From the NCBI GenBank assembly GCA_947623455.1, contig OX392529.1:53649186-53713185 (forward strand): DNA of 64,000 nt, given 5' to 3'. Shown in pieces: positions 46,474-58,700 of the stretch. Within the stretch, counting starts at the first letter, position 1. Each line of letters begins with the position of its first letter. The notes beneath the pieces are model-generated. The model saw nothing but the letters and a program-made list of their open reading frames with translations, was not told the origin of the DNA and ran no database searches. Origin of the DNA: Mimachlamys varia (taxonomy: Eukaryota > Mollusca > Bivalvia > Pectinida > Pectinidae). The position numbers and the translations under genes are program-made.

Positions 46474-46857
46474 TTAAAGGCCCAATATACGTAACTTTCG
46501 GCAAAACTTGAAGCGAAAATCAAGCTTAATAACTTATTATATTCATAGGTTTAGTTAGGATTTACTGATATCAGCAATATTTAAGATGAATTCTTACGCG
46601 GTTACCGTTACAGCAGCTGTTGAAACACGGTATTTGTAAACACGTGTCCATTTTGAACTGTCTTCTCCTTCGGCTTGTTGTTAAAGTGGGCCCCACCTGT
46701 ATTATATTCAGTTCTTTGATTTTTTTTGTCATGAGTTTCTTGTTAGTTACAGCTCAGGTTTACTTCGTTTTAGGCTTATTTTTATATGGTTATCAACTTG
46801 ATTTTTTTTGTGATTTTTCAGAAGGATTTCCCGAAGTTACGTATATTGGGCCTTTAA
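46474..46857. mobile_element. MITE family 2 (TTAA-type), inverted orientation
   Basis: Ends TTAAAGGCCCAATATACG and CGTATATTGGGCCTTTAA. Internally it is the reverse complement of the copies at 20085 and 38718. Confidence 0.8.
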
Positions 46858-49018
46858 TTCCTGTTCTGTTGAATTGTGCTTATTTGTTTTCCAACTAATG
46901 TTTAAGATAGGTGTAGCAAATGACAGCATATCATGAATATGTTTGATGTTCAACAAATTATGTTAATTCTGTACATATTATGTTATTATCATTTTGTTAA
47001 TTTGATAAATTACTTTTTTTTTTTACTTTTTCGCTTACCATATAAACAGATAGTAATTAGACATGACCAATCAATACATTGGTGACAATATAGCTTTAAG
47101 GATCTCTAACTTGTTTGGGGGCAAGGAATGTCCATACTGAAAGACTGATGCCATATCTTAAATGCTATTTGTATTTCTTTTCATCTATTACTTGCTGTAA
47201 ATATTGATTGTGAAATTGCATATCAGAGAAGATTATTTGCCATCGAGAGTATTTTTCTAAATATATGATTCGTATCTTAATCTTAGTCTTTTTGTTGTTG
47301 TTTTTATTATTGATTTCGAAATGAAACAATCGGTTCTTTGTTACCGACTTTGCAGCTGGTCGTTGTTAGTTATGTAATTTGTCTTGCAACCTCTTGGGGT
47401 GTGTAGGATAAGATTTAGATAAATCCACAGCTAGACGTCTTTGTAAATTTGGAGGTTTCACCAAGCAGACATTTTAAACCAGAAGAGCGATTCGCTAGTT
47501 TGTCTTCCTCTGTTTTAACAGATGACATTACTAATGACATAAAAGCGAGAAACGCCATTCAGAAGAGTATTGCTTTTATATTCAAGCATTTAAGAAAAAA
47601 AAGATGGTTAAAGATGACGTAACACACACATGTGCAGCACCTTTTAAATTTAGAAATAAATACAGCATGCTGAAAAAATGAATTAAACTGCGCCATACAA
47701 TTGTTTCGTCCTCCTAAGACTCTTCCGTGCTGCTAGGGGCCAAAAGGTGGAATCGAAAATGTCTAAACTAATGTAGAAGCAGAAGGATCAGGTGCGTAAA
47801 ACCCCTTTAATTTATTAATTCAGAAGTAAAATTAAACTAGTTCTGTATAAATTCAAATCGTGTACTACGAAAATCAAATATTTTCTAGTTCTAGCCTGTA
47901 AAACCAAGCAGAGAGAAACTGTTACGTGTCAATAATTAAGCATATGATATGGACACTACATTCTGATTGCCTTCGACATGTAATTTGACAAACAATATGT
48001 TTTATTCATAAGCTACAAACATAATGGAGCATTATTGTCGTGTAAATCTATAAATTAGTATAAATAAAAAAATATCGTGGTTTGTAAGTTGGCACAATGT
48101 CTATTTCAGGAAAGATATACTGGTTCAGGGAAAAATAATGTAAATACATGTTTGTAAATATAGTGATAAATATCTCGCAGTTTATTAGTTGGCACAAGGT
48201 CCATTTCAGGATAAACATACTGATACAGGGGATATGTGAATAAGTTAATAATTGATATATTGATAAAGTTTTTTTTGTGGGTAATCTAGCACATGGACGT
48301 CTCCTTATACAGCACAGTCAAACCTCGTTATCTCGATTTCGAGATAACGAAATTTGAGTGTATACTTAACATAGGAGATATGTTAATAATTTCGATCGAT
48401 TATTGAAAAATGTCTCCCGATAGGCAAGTTGGCACAGGGACGGTCTACGGTTTGCAGTTTCTACATAGTGCCAGAATATAGAACATACTATTACTTTCGA
48501 ACACCATCATATTGATACTTCATCGAATACACTTTAAAAGAAAATGTCTTTCTTATTTTAAGAAAAAGAAGGATACTTGGAAGATGATTCATGTATAAAT
48601 CGACGTTCAAACATTTTTATGAATGCCGTCATTTTGAGTAAGGAAGTAAACGCATTGATTGAGAAGTGATTTTAAAGACAAACGGGCGTAACATGAACAA
48701 AAATTAGAGAATACCGAAGCGTTAACAAACTCATAATCCGAACAAAAAATCGATTAAACCAGGGGCAAAATATGAAAATGGAAAGATTTACATGGAGACC
48801 CCTGTAAAAGTACAAGATAATAAGACCAGGTGCCCTTAGTTCTGATCAACCTGCATCTCTCGAATCCTTGTGTTGTTAGTTTGACATAAAAATTGAATAA
48901 GTGAATGGATTATATAATCTTATTCAATATTATTTCATAATACAAAAAAAATCACAGTTTAATTTTGCAATTTACTTTAATATTCCATAGAGAAACAGCT
49001 GATTTTGTTTAATAATAT
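46858..49018. other. Intergenic gap between convergent ACE genes
   Basis: Holds repeat D2 (47590-47860), a small palindrome with CCTCGTTATCTCGATTTCGA (48312-48363) and repeat D1 (48700-48835). On the minus strand, ATTAAA-type poly(A) candidates for ACE-B lie at 48981-48976 and 48963-48958. No gene. Confidence 0.55.
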
Positions 49019-49745
49019 TCAACACAGCATCAGCACCAATAAAAATCCAAATGCCAAAATAGTACACGCAGATGCTTGGGAAGTTGTGGATGCGGTAGAT
49101 GGTTGGGAAGTTGTGGATGCGTTAGATGGTTGGGAAGTTGTGGATGCGGTAGATACCTGGGAAATTGTGGATGCGGTAGATCCCTGGGAAGTTGTGGATG
49201 CGGTAGATCCTTGGGAAGTTGTGGATGCGGTAGATCCTTGGGAAATTGTGGATGCGGTAGATCCTTGGGAAGTTGTGGATGCGGTAGATCCCTGGGAAAT
49301 TGTGGATGCGGTAGATCCCTGGGAAATTGTGGATGCGGTAGATCCTTGTGAAGTTGTGGATGCGGTAGATACCGGGGAAGTTGTGGATGCGGTAGATCCT
49401 TGGGAAACTGTGGATGCGGTAGATGCTTGGGAAGTTGTGGATGCAGTAGATCCTTGTGAAGTCGTGGATGCGGTAGATGCTTGGGAAGTTGTGGATGCGG
49501 TAGATACCGGGGAAGTTGTGGATGCGGTAGATGCTGTGGAAATTGTGGATGTGGTAGTTGAAGATGATTCATTTTCAGTACAGTTGACGTCCCATCCTAT
49601 TCTATGTCCCTCGTTCTCGTTGGCCAACCAATTTGTTAAAGGCTCGAAATATTCGATTAACGGCGTTGCATTCATCTGTTCTGACCCTGTCAGCAAGTTC
49701 AAAGCTTCTGGCCAGGGGCGGGATGATCCAAGTTCTAACATGTTT
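49019..49745 (-). CDS. ACE-B exon 13: C-terminal helix, mucin stalk, anchor
   Basis: The acceptor TTTTAATAG| leads into [20 protein letters not shown] and [14 protein letters not shown], the last ACE helices. After NCTENESSS there are about 17 units of nine residues (TASTTSQGS and variants; 27-bp DNA units, about 49060-49540). Then comes [16 protein letters not shown] and TGA at 49021-49019. The repeats are dense in Ser/Thr and fit an O-glycosylated spacer; the end fits a GPI signal. The array is open in other frames too, but only this one joins the ACE exon. Confidence 0.9.
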
Positions 49746-52700
49746 CTATTAAAAGAACAAATGAAAGACGAACTAATAGTCAATAATTTATAACGCCATT
49801 TGTGCTGAAACCCACTACATGACCATTACAAGCAGAAGTGCTTTTCGTACGGTTATGAAAGCAGAGATTCTCGAGGAGTAACACGTGGTTTAATTATTAC
49901 GTCATATATAAAGCTTGTTCAATGAGAGTCTTGATGTTTCGCTTCGAATGAATAACAGAGAGAACGCCCCTCGGCAAAGGCTCAATTGACTAATTATTCT
50001 CATTGGCGCCAGTTTGATTCAAATTGGGCTGTTCCTCCAATGTCGTTTAACGGACGACGCAAATACAAGCGCAGGTAATAAACTAATTTTAATTGTTCTA
50101 TAGTAAAAATGCAAACATATGGATCGAAAGTAGTTTTTTAACTTTCATGTAGTGCTATAAAAAGTTCAGCCGTTACATCCATATAAAGCATGGAGCTTCA
50201 TGCAATATGGATATAACCTTGGAATAGTCATAGCACTATTAAAGTTAAAAAAAAATAACTTTCAATCTTCATATAGATGAAAGAGCCAACAATTGTCTTC
50301 CTTCGTCATTTGTGTTTCTGTGTTATTTATTATCAAGTATGTAGATATTATTAAAATTGCATTCAGCTATATCAGTAATGTTAAGCACTATATACAGACG
50401 ATGGAAAACATTTATAGATAAATTAACAGGAAAGAAAATATCTGAAAGTTAAAGCTCACTTTCATATTGCACTAAAACGATATGAAGTGCCCAATCTCCT
50501 TTAAACGCATTGTATGTAACAGATATATACTAGAATAGAATGATATAAAGCCTCCATTCAGGAGTTTGTTTTAAAAACCAACATCAGGCATTCAGTCTTT
50601 GTATATGATGTTTCAAACTGTAGAGAGAGTATCAGCCTCGACATCCAGGGGTTACCATCACCTGCTTTCCCGCGATACCCTTCTTGAATATGTCATACAC
50701 AAAAAGAAGGTTCTCTGTGAGACACCTTGCTGATGAAGAAAGAAGACAGGTTCAACACTTTGATGTACATCAATATAATCTCGAGGTCATATAACGGTAA
50801 AATGAAAATGACAATTTTTGAATTTGCGTGTTGCTCCTTTGAGATCTTAAAATAAAAAAAAAGGTTACCAGCCGAGCGATTGTTTGTTTTTTACCTAACC
50901 TTAGACTTATCAAACTGCTTTCATAATGCCTTTAGTTTTGCCATGACATATTCCAGAAGTGTAAAGAATGTGGTTGAGTGTCACCCCTGGATATCGAGGA
51001 TGAGTTGAGTGTAACCGCTGGATATCCATGGAGGAGGTGAGTGCCACCCCGGGATATCGAGGATGAGTTGAGTGTAACCGCTGGATATCGATGGATGAGG
51101 TGAGCGTAACCGCTGGATATCGAGGATGAGGTGCGTGTAACCCCTGAATATCGATGGATGAGGTGAGTGCCACCCTGGGATATCGAGGATGAGGTGAGTG
51201 TAACCCCTGAATATCGATGGATGAGGTGAGTGCCACCCCGGAATATTGAGGATGAAGTTAGTGTAACCGCTGGATATCGAGGATGAGGTGAGTGCCACCC
51301 CTGGATATCGAAGATGAGGTGAATGTAACCGCTGTAAATCGATGGATGAGGTGAGTGTCACCCTTGGATATCGAGGATGAGTTGAGTGTAACCGCTGTAT
51401 ATCGAGGATGAGGTGAGTGCCACCCCGGGATATCGAGGATGGTGGAGTATAGACATTAAAAGAATAAAGACTTACTCTAGTTCACGTCCGGCCGCCTTGT
51501 TTTGGAAATTGTCGCATCTATGTAGCTGTTTTTGTTTTCCCTTATTACAAAGCGCTTGATGCCACTGGAATTTCAAAATAGTACTTACGAACTTCCTGTA
51601 ACATAAAGGGAACAATTGTATACAAATAATATAGAACGATGATAGAAATATATCAATCACTTAAGTTGTGAAACTATCATTAAGACTTTAAAACATAATA
51701 TTTGTATCATGAACTATCACCATCTAGATCATATTCACATCTTTAGTTATAGGCATAGATAAAGATGACGTAGCACATAAACATGCTGCACCTTTTAAAT
51801 CTAGTTATAGATACAGTATGCCGAAAAAAATGAATCAAACTGCATCATACAGCTGTTTCGTCCATCAAGGACTCGTCACATATATTATAGGGGCTAAAAC
51901 CCCTTTAATTTAAGAATTTATAAGATAAGTACGTACTCTATAACTTCAAAGAAACTACGAGAATGGAATTTAAAGTGTGTTTATTAATATCATAAAGTTG
52001 TACATAATTATTTACTGTATAAATGGCAGATTTGACGACACATGGTACTCAGAACCGACATCGAAATCCTCTTCTGTTCTCAACACTGGTGGGGAAATAC
52101 CCTGATATTTACATCTTTAATAAAAGCAAAGAAAACATTATCGAATGAGTTTGACAAGATAATTAATGATTTGTTATGTTTAGAAAATTTTCAAAAATAA
52201 GATAAGATAATAGCTGTATGGCTTGTTATGACACGCGTTTAAATATCAATTTATACGCGTGTCATATCTCTTTATTGAAAGCATGTATTTTCTCGAAATG
52301 CGATTCATACGTTTCGTGTTAATAAAAATGGTTTGTATTGACGTAACACACACATGCTGCAAGTTTTAAATTAAGTGAAAAAATCATCCTGCAGTCTTTC
52401 CCTTCTGGGACTCGTCAGTGATGCTATGAGCCAACGGGTAAGAATTGAAATTTTCTATACAAATGTAGAAGAAGAAAAGTCAGGTGCATAAACCCCCTTT
52501 ATTTAGGAATTAAATTAGTACTGTATAATTGCAAATTATGTTCTACGAAAATGGGTATATTATGAACCATGCCCAATCCAAATGAGATATATATGGAGGA
52601 AACTAAAAAGTCATTTACACCCCTGTCAATGTAAGCTTTGCCTCCTAAAGCAAATGAAGTTTTTGATTTTGACATCAAAATCATGGTTGTTTGCAACAAA

Positions 52701-55700
52701 ACTCTTTAAGGCTTGTAAAAAATAAAACAATCGAAAAGCAAAGGAAATAAAAAAAAACCCATTTAAACATCCATTCAGGAGTGAAACTGGTGAACTTATT
52801 ACCTTCGACATTTTGTTGGATAAGAGTGCGAAATGTCTCTATATTTTCTAACAGCTGTTTAAACTGATTTAAAATTTTGTTGTTTTAATACATCAAAATA
52901 TCTAGAAAAAGAATGATATCAAAATTGAATACAGTTGAAGTTATTGAAGAGAATACCGAAGCGTTAACAAAATCATAATCCGAAAACAAAATCGATCAAA
53001 CTAGGGGCAAAATATGAACAAAGGAAGTCGAAGTATTTTGCCAGTCGTAGCCAGACTTCACGTCTTTTCGTGTTCCAGTCGACTTCGAGATAACGAGGTT
53101 CGACCGTATTCTCTTTAAGAAATGGGTTATGTTTACATACCTCAATCTCCACCAGTCACGATTGTAGGTAGAGCTGAGAGTCCTGCCTTGGAATACATCC
53201 GATCGCCATTTATCAACCAGGTAGATGAAAGGAAGGGGGGCAACTGTCTCTAAAGCAACCTTCATAAGGGCATTGATATCCCTTCCTAAAACCAAAATGA
53301 ATGTCCTTTATATAAATAAATAACACAGAAACACAACTGACGAAGGGAGATATTTCTGACTCGTGGGTTGTCCGGGCCTCCATATCACGATTTATTGACC
53401 AAGTAGCCTAGCCAGAAATACCTGTGTCTGCTACTACTGTGTCAACTAGACGGCCCAATATATGTAACTTCAGAAAAATTTTCCTGATTCTGAAAAATTC
53501 TGAAAAAAATCCATGTGATATCCATGCAAAAAGTAACTTTAAAACGAAGGAAACATGAGCGGTTACTAACAAGAAACTCTTGCCAGAAAAATCCGAAGAA
53601 TTGAAAATAATGCAGATGGGGCCAACTTCAACAACAAACCGATGTTAGAGAACAATTCAAAATGGACACATGTTTACAAAAACCGAGTTTCAACTGCTGC
53701 TGTATCGGTGACCGCGTAAGAATTCATCTTGAATATTGCTTATATCAGTTAATCTTAAGTACATCTATATATATAGAAAAGTAATAAGGCTTAATTTTCG
53801 ATTCGAGTTTTGCCGAAAGTTACGTATATTGGGCCTTTAAAAGGATATTGCGATGTCGCAGTGATAGAAGGTCTGGATTTGTGACATGATCATAGTGGCA
53901 AATCGTCTATTATATATGATGTGAAAACCTGGATCGCAGTGTATATACAACTGTATATACATGGATAGGAATTGTATATATACATGTATTAATCACAGTA
54001 AAATTACGACAGGGAATTCACATTTTAGTCTTCGGGTCGACAACATTGATTGAATATGATACATTGTGTTTATATATATTTCAAATAACACAGACAAAAT
54101 ATAGCAATATACTTCGCATAAAAAGATACAAGGAATGAATGTGTTACTTTTAGGTCTATATAACCCAGTTCAACTTTTATATATATATAAATAAAAAACA
54201 AACAAATCATGTGTCTTTATTTATTCGCAAATTTTTGAAGTTATGATCTAACAACTTACTATTATCATCTACAATGTCAGAAGTCAGTTTCAGAATTTTC
54301 AAATGCTCTGGCGTCTGAAACGACAACTTTGCAAGTCCAGCCATTGCACCATGAAAACCTGTAAAAGACATGGTATAAAAAGGAAAAAAAAAAAACGACA
54401 AAGAAAAACATATATCGGAAATATTGGGATGTTAGGAGAAATTCGACCAACTATAACTGAGTATTTGACCGATGAATGAACGTAAGACACAAACCGATAT
54501 AAATTACATGTAACCATATAGCTATTTCTTAGGGTTCATCCTAGCAGCACTATATTTCTACAGTAATAAGCTTAAGTTGTATAATTAGTCCCATGCCGTT
54601 CAGAGAACATGCTCCCATAACATATGTTGTGTAACCTGTACAGATCAGCTTGTAAAAGGTGCAAATAGTGGATCGATGTAATATGGAATTCATTAAATGA
54701 GTTAGGCGAGTGACATATTAAATTATTTAACGAGATTAAAAAATTCCATATTACATTGACACGAGTGTAAGATTTTATCACATAACTTATATTTATGAGG
54801 AAATACAAAAAAACTCTCAAATTAATTATATTTAAGAAAGGCAAATTTCTTCTGTGACAGTACAATGTTCACTACCGAGACAATCATATGACGTCATTTG
54901 TTTATGACGTCACAAAAGTGTTATTACACGTGTGTAATACCATTTTTATGACATGGCCGTATGACATGACTGAACGGGTGAGTTATGTGATAACAATATA
55001 TAGTGTGAGCATGAACGTAAAGAAGGGGGGATACTTGTTGTATTATGTTGAAATATTGTCTGTTATATACGGGTCTGTGTCTACATATTAATGTATGTCT
55101 ACATGATTTTTGTATGTACACTTTCAAATTACTGTATGTATGAGTGTATATATATGTGCATGCAAGTATATATATGTAAGTGCAAGTGTATATGTTTGCA
55201 TAAAAATATGCATGTTGTGCCGGGGACTCTGTACATATGTGCAGGGTGACCTGGTGTATGAGTGGATAATGTGTCTTCATGTCCAGATATTGCAATATAT
55301 GTAAATAAAAAAAGTTGAGGAGAGAGCTGATATAGGCTTCGCCTGTTGCTCAATCCGATTGTTAATCAATAAAATATATCTGAAACTGAAAAAAATATAG
55401 CTATTTCATTGGCGTTACTAGGGGGCCCTTAAGACGAATTTAACGGGTTTTTTCTTAAATACTGAAACACATTGGTACCTGGATTTGCTCCATCTCTGAA
55501 CAAGAACGGCTGTTTTTCGTAACTCATATGGTATACCGTGTGACCCATTTGAGAATGTACAGCAATCACGTCCTTTTCCGTTACGTTAGTACACATCTTA
55601 ATTCTGAACAAAAAATATGAAACGATAGAACGTTCAAACTATTTTAGGGATACATTTGTATTACATATTTATTTCAGTTCTATTATACTGTTGGTTGACA

Positions 55701-58700
55701 TATAATAAGATAATTAAATAGCATGAAACGACATGCATACAATTTATTATATGGTTCAGATATCTCATTTCAAAAATGTGTATTTTTAAAGAAAATCTTA
55801 AATCAGAGAATACCTAAGCGTCAACAAAACCATAATCCGAACTCAAAACCAATTAAACTAAGAACAAAATATCAACAAAGGAACTATTTACATGAAGATC
55901 CAGCGTATTCTACCATGGGAATCTTGGTGACTTCAAGATAACTCAATCACAACAAGAAAACACATCAATAAGCATACTCAATAACGTCTATCTTCATAAT
56001 ATCACATAAGGATCCAATTCCTCTTTATGAATCTTACCGGAAATCTTTTCCATCCGAGAAATCAAACGACGATGGTTGACAATTCATTTCACGGTCATTT
56101 GGCTTGCTTAGTATCGACTTAGCCCAAAATGTCGACGTCATGCGTGCAAATCCAAGTGAAGTATAAAAATCCTGCGCCATTTCAAACAAATCAGCGACGT
56201 TGTAACCCTGTTTGACAAATAAACACATGAATAATATGATATATGACATTAAACATTAGCATAATAAGTTAATGATCAGATTAATCTACAATGAATCAAC
56301 ACCCCCACCCCCACCCCACTCCCCCAAAAGAAAGAAATGAACACATGTATAAATAAATAATGTATAATTAAATTACCAAACCAATGAACTGACGAAATAG
56401 TATGGTTTGGTTCGGTTTACGTAAGTGCTTGCAAGGTTTTAGCTTTGAAAGAAAGCTTGAGTTTCTGAAGAAAAAAAAAACACCGACCAAAAGCCACCAC
56501 CTTGGGACTGCCCCAAGTAGGCCGCGATTCTGCCACCCAGAGATGGACATTTAGTTGTCGCGAAATGTCAAGACATCTTAACCCCTACTCCACGGCAGTC
56601 CCTCTACGAAAAAGTGAACCATTGAAATGATAAAATGATACATCGATGGCTGCTTTCATTTACAGATAGATAAACCAGTGGATTAATGCAAGACTGGATT
56701 AAAATCAATCACCAAATGGTGACCTGAGGGAATAGAAAAGCCTAAAAGAATCTTTCACCCCCTTGTGGTTGAGACAGGGGAATCCCAACCCGAGGGGTAA
56801 GATTCTTCAGTTGCTAAACAAGAGGCTTGCCGGGTGTTTGGCAGCTTAAGAATCTTACCCCTAGGGCTGAAATCTCCTGTCTCACTACCAAGGAGGAGAA
56901 TGATTATTTTTCTCTACATTGTTAAACCTCATGTATATCTAATATAGACGTTACATCAACGCAAGACAATGTTGAAGTGATGTGATTGAGGTGTCGACGT
57001 GACGTAATTGTAGTATTGCCGTGCCGACATCGTATTGTTGTTACGACGTCACACAATTGTTGAGAGCTTGTGTCAACTTAGGATGAGATAAGGAAATCTC
57101 ACACCGGTAAAAGTGCGGATATCCCTGTCCAGGGTAAGATAATGTGATATAACCATTGTGTTCGACACAAAAATACTTTAATCCTGAACACACTAAACCG
57201 TTTTCTTGGAGTATCTCCTTTTTAAGTTAAGTATAGTGACGAAATTCATGTTAATTTATGTGAAAAACAGCTAGCACGACGAAGAACAGACACCTACATT
57301 TGTTCTGATTAATCTACTGCATAGTCTTACGCTTGGGATGATTCTCTTTAGTAAAAACAATGCAAAAGAGTAAATACAGTTACATAATCGCTGAAGTACC
57401 CTCCAGAAAATTATACACATTTGTTGGGAAATCCATACACTTATCGGTTCCTCAATAGCTGTCTTGAAAGAAAATAACAATTGCAAGAGAGAATAAAAGA
57501 AAGGAATTAAACAAAAGCGCTGCAATGGCCTTCAGCATTTCACAATTTGAACACAATATGAGAAGTACATGTATTTTCGTTTTGGCTTATTGACTTTGAT
57601 ATTCAAATTAATGCAATTTTCTAACAAATGTGTAAAATTAACTGAAGCCATGTTAAAAGTATTGTGCTAATTAATGATATAAATCTCCTCTTCTGAACCG
57701 TATTAATTCATATCAGAGAGTAATCTAAATAAAAAGGTTAGATTAATTAATCATCATCGAAATATATTTCAGACACGTACCTTCTCTATCAACGCTGCTG
57801 TGACGTTAAAACTGCTGACCTCTGGGTATGGCTTGACCAGGTCATACATGTCAACCAATCGATGCCTCCCTACATTATCTGTAACACGTAAAAGATATGA
57901 AAAGCAATATTAATTGGTTTACTTTTCTAATTTTCGGAATTCCATAATATTCACACATCTAAACATGCATACGTGCAGTAGACAATTAAAAGTTTATAGA
58001 GTTGATAAAAGACGTATTGATGGGTCAGTTACGTTCTGGTACTAAAAAAAACACAAAAATAAAGTGGGTACTCCGATTTTTTGTGCAATGAAAAAATTGA
58101 TTATTTTTTTTACATAATCCCCTTGCAAATCCTTTTTCCCTTTCAGAAATTATTGCGACAAAATGCAAAAACTCTTATCCAGAGTACATACCGCAACAAA
58201 TGTGTATTAAAAACCAATAGAGCTCTTTTGATGTATCAGGTTGTTTAATCAAAATATACTTTAAAAAGTGGAATATTTTGATGTCTAGGACATTTTCGCT
58301 TATTTCGCTCGCAGAAAATTTCTTCAAATATATCCACAAGCGAACATATTTTAAAAACATTACTCAAACCCTTCAGTGTATAATAGTGCAAACATTTCCA
58401 CATCGCGAACAGTTTAGACGCTGACTAAGCGAAAACAATCCACTTGCGAAAATATTGACTTTTGCAGTAAGTAAGTAATCAAACAACATACCGAATAGAT
58501 GGGCAGGGATATGGCCACTTTCTGGAAAAGAGGTACTGCCATAATGTTCAGCTAGTCTTCGACGAATGTATGAATGAAGTTGTTCATATAGCGGCCGTAG
58601 TTGAAGGAGAACTCTTTCTATATCCTCTTGAAACGTTTCAGACTCGTACTTACTTTGCCAAAACTCACTTCTATCCCCGAAGCCTGTTAAAAAATGATAG

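Noticed and set aside
49005..49793. Plus-strand frame of 262 codons (VVDAVDPWE repeats)
   Set aside because: It is the antisense of ACE-B exon 13; the minus-strand frame joins conserved ACE sequence and splice sites, the plus-strand frame does not.
53141..56207. ACE-B as a dead pseudogene
   Set aside because: Eleven exons join in one open frame with all splice sites and cysteines kept; the changes concentrate in catalytic and substrate-contact residues.
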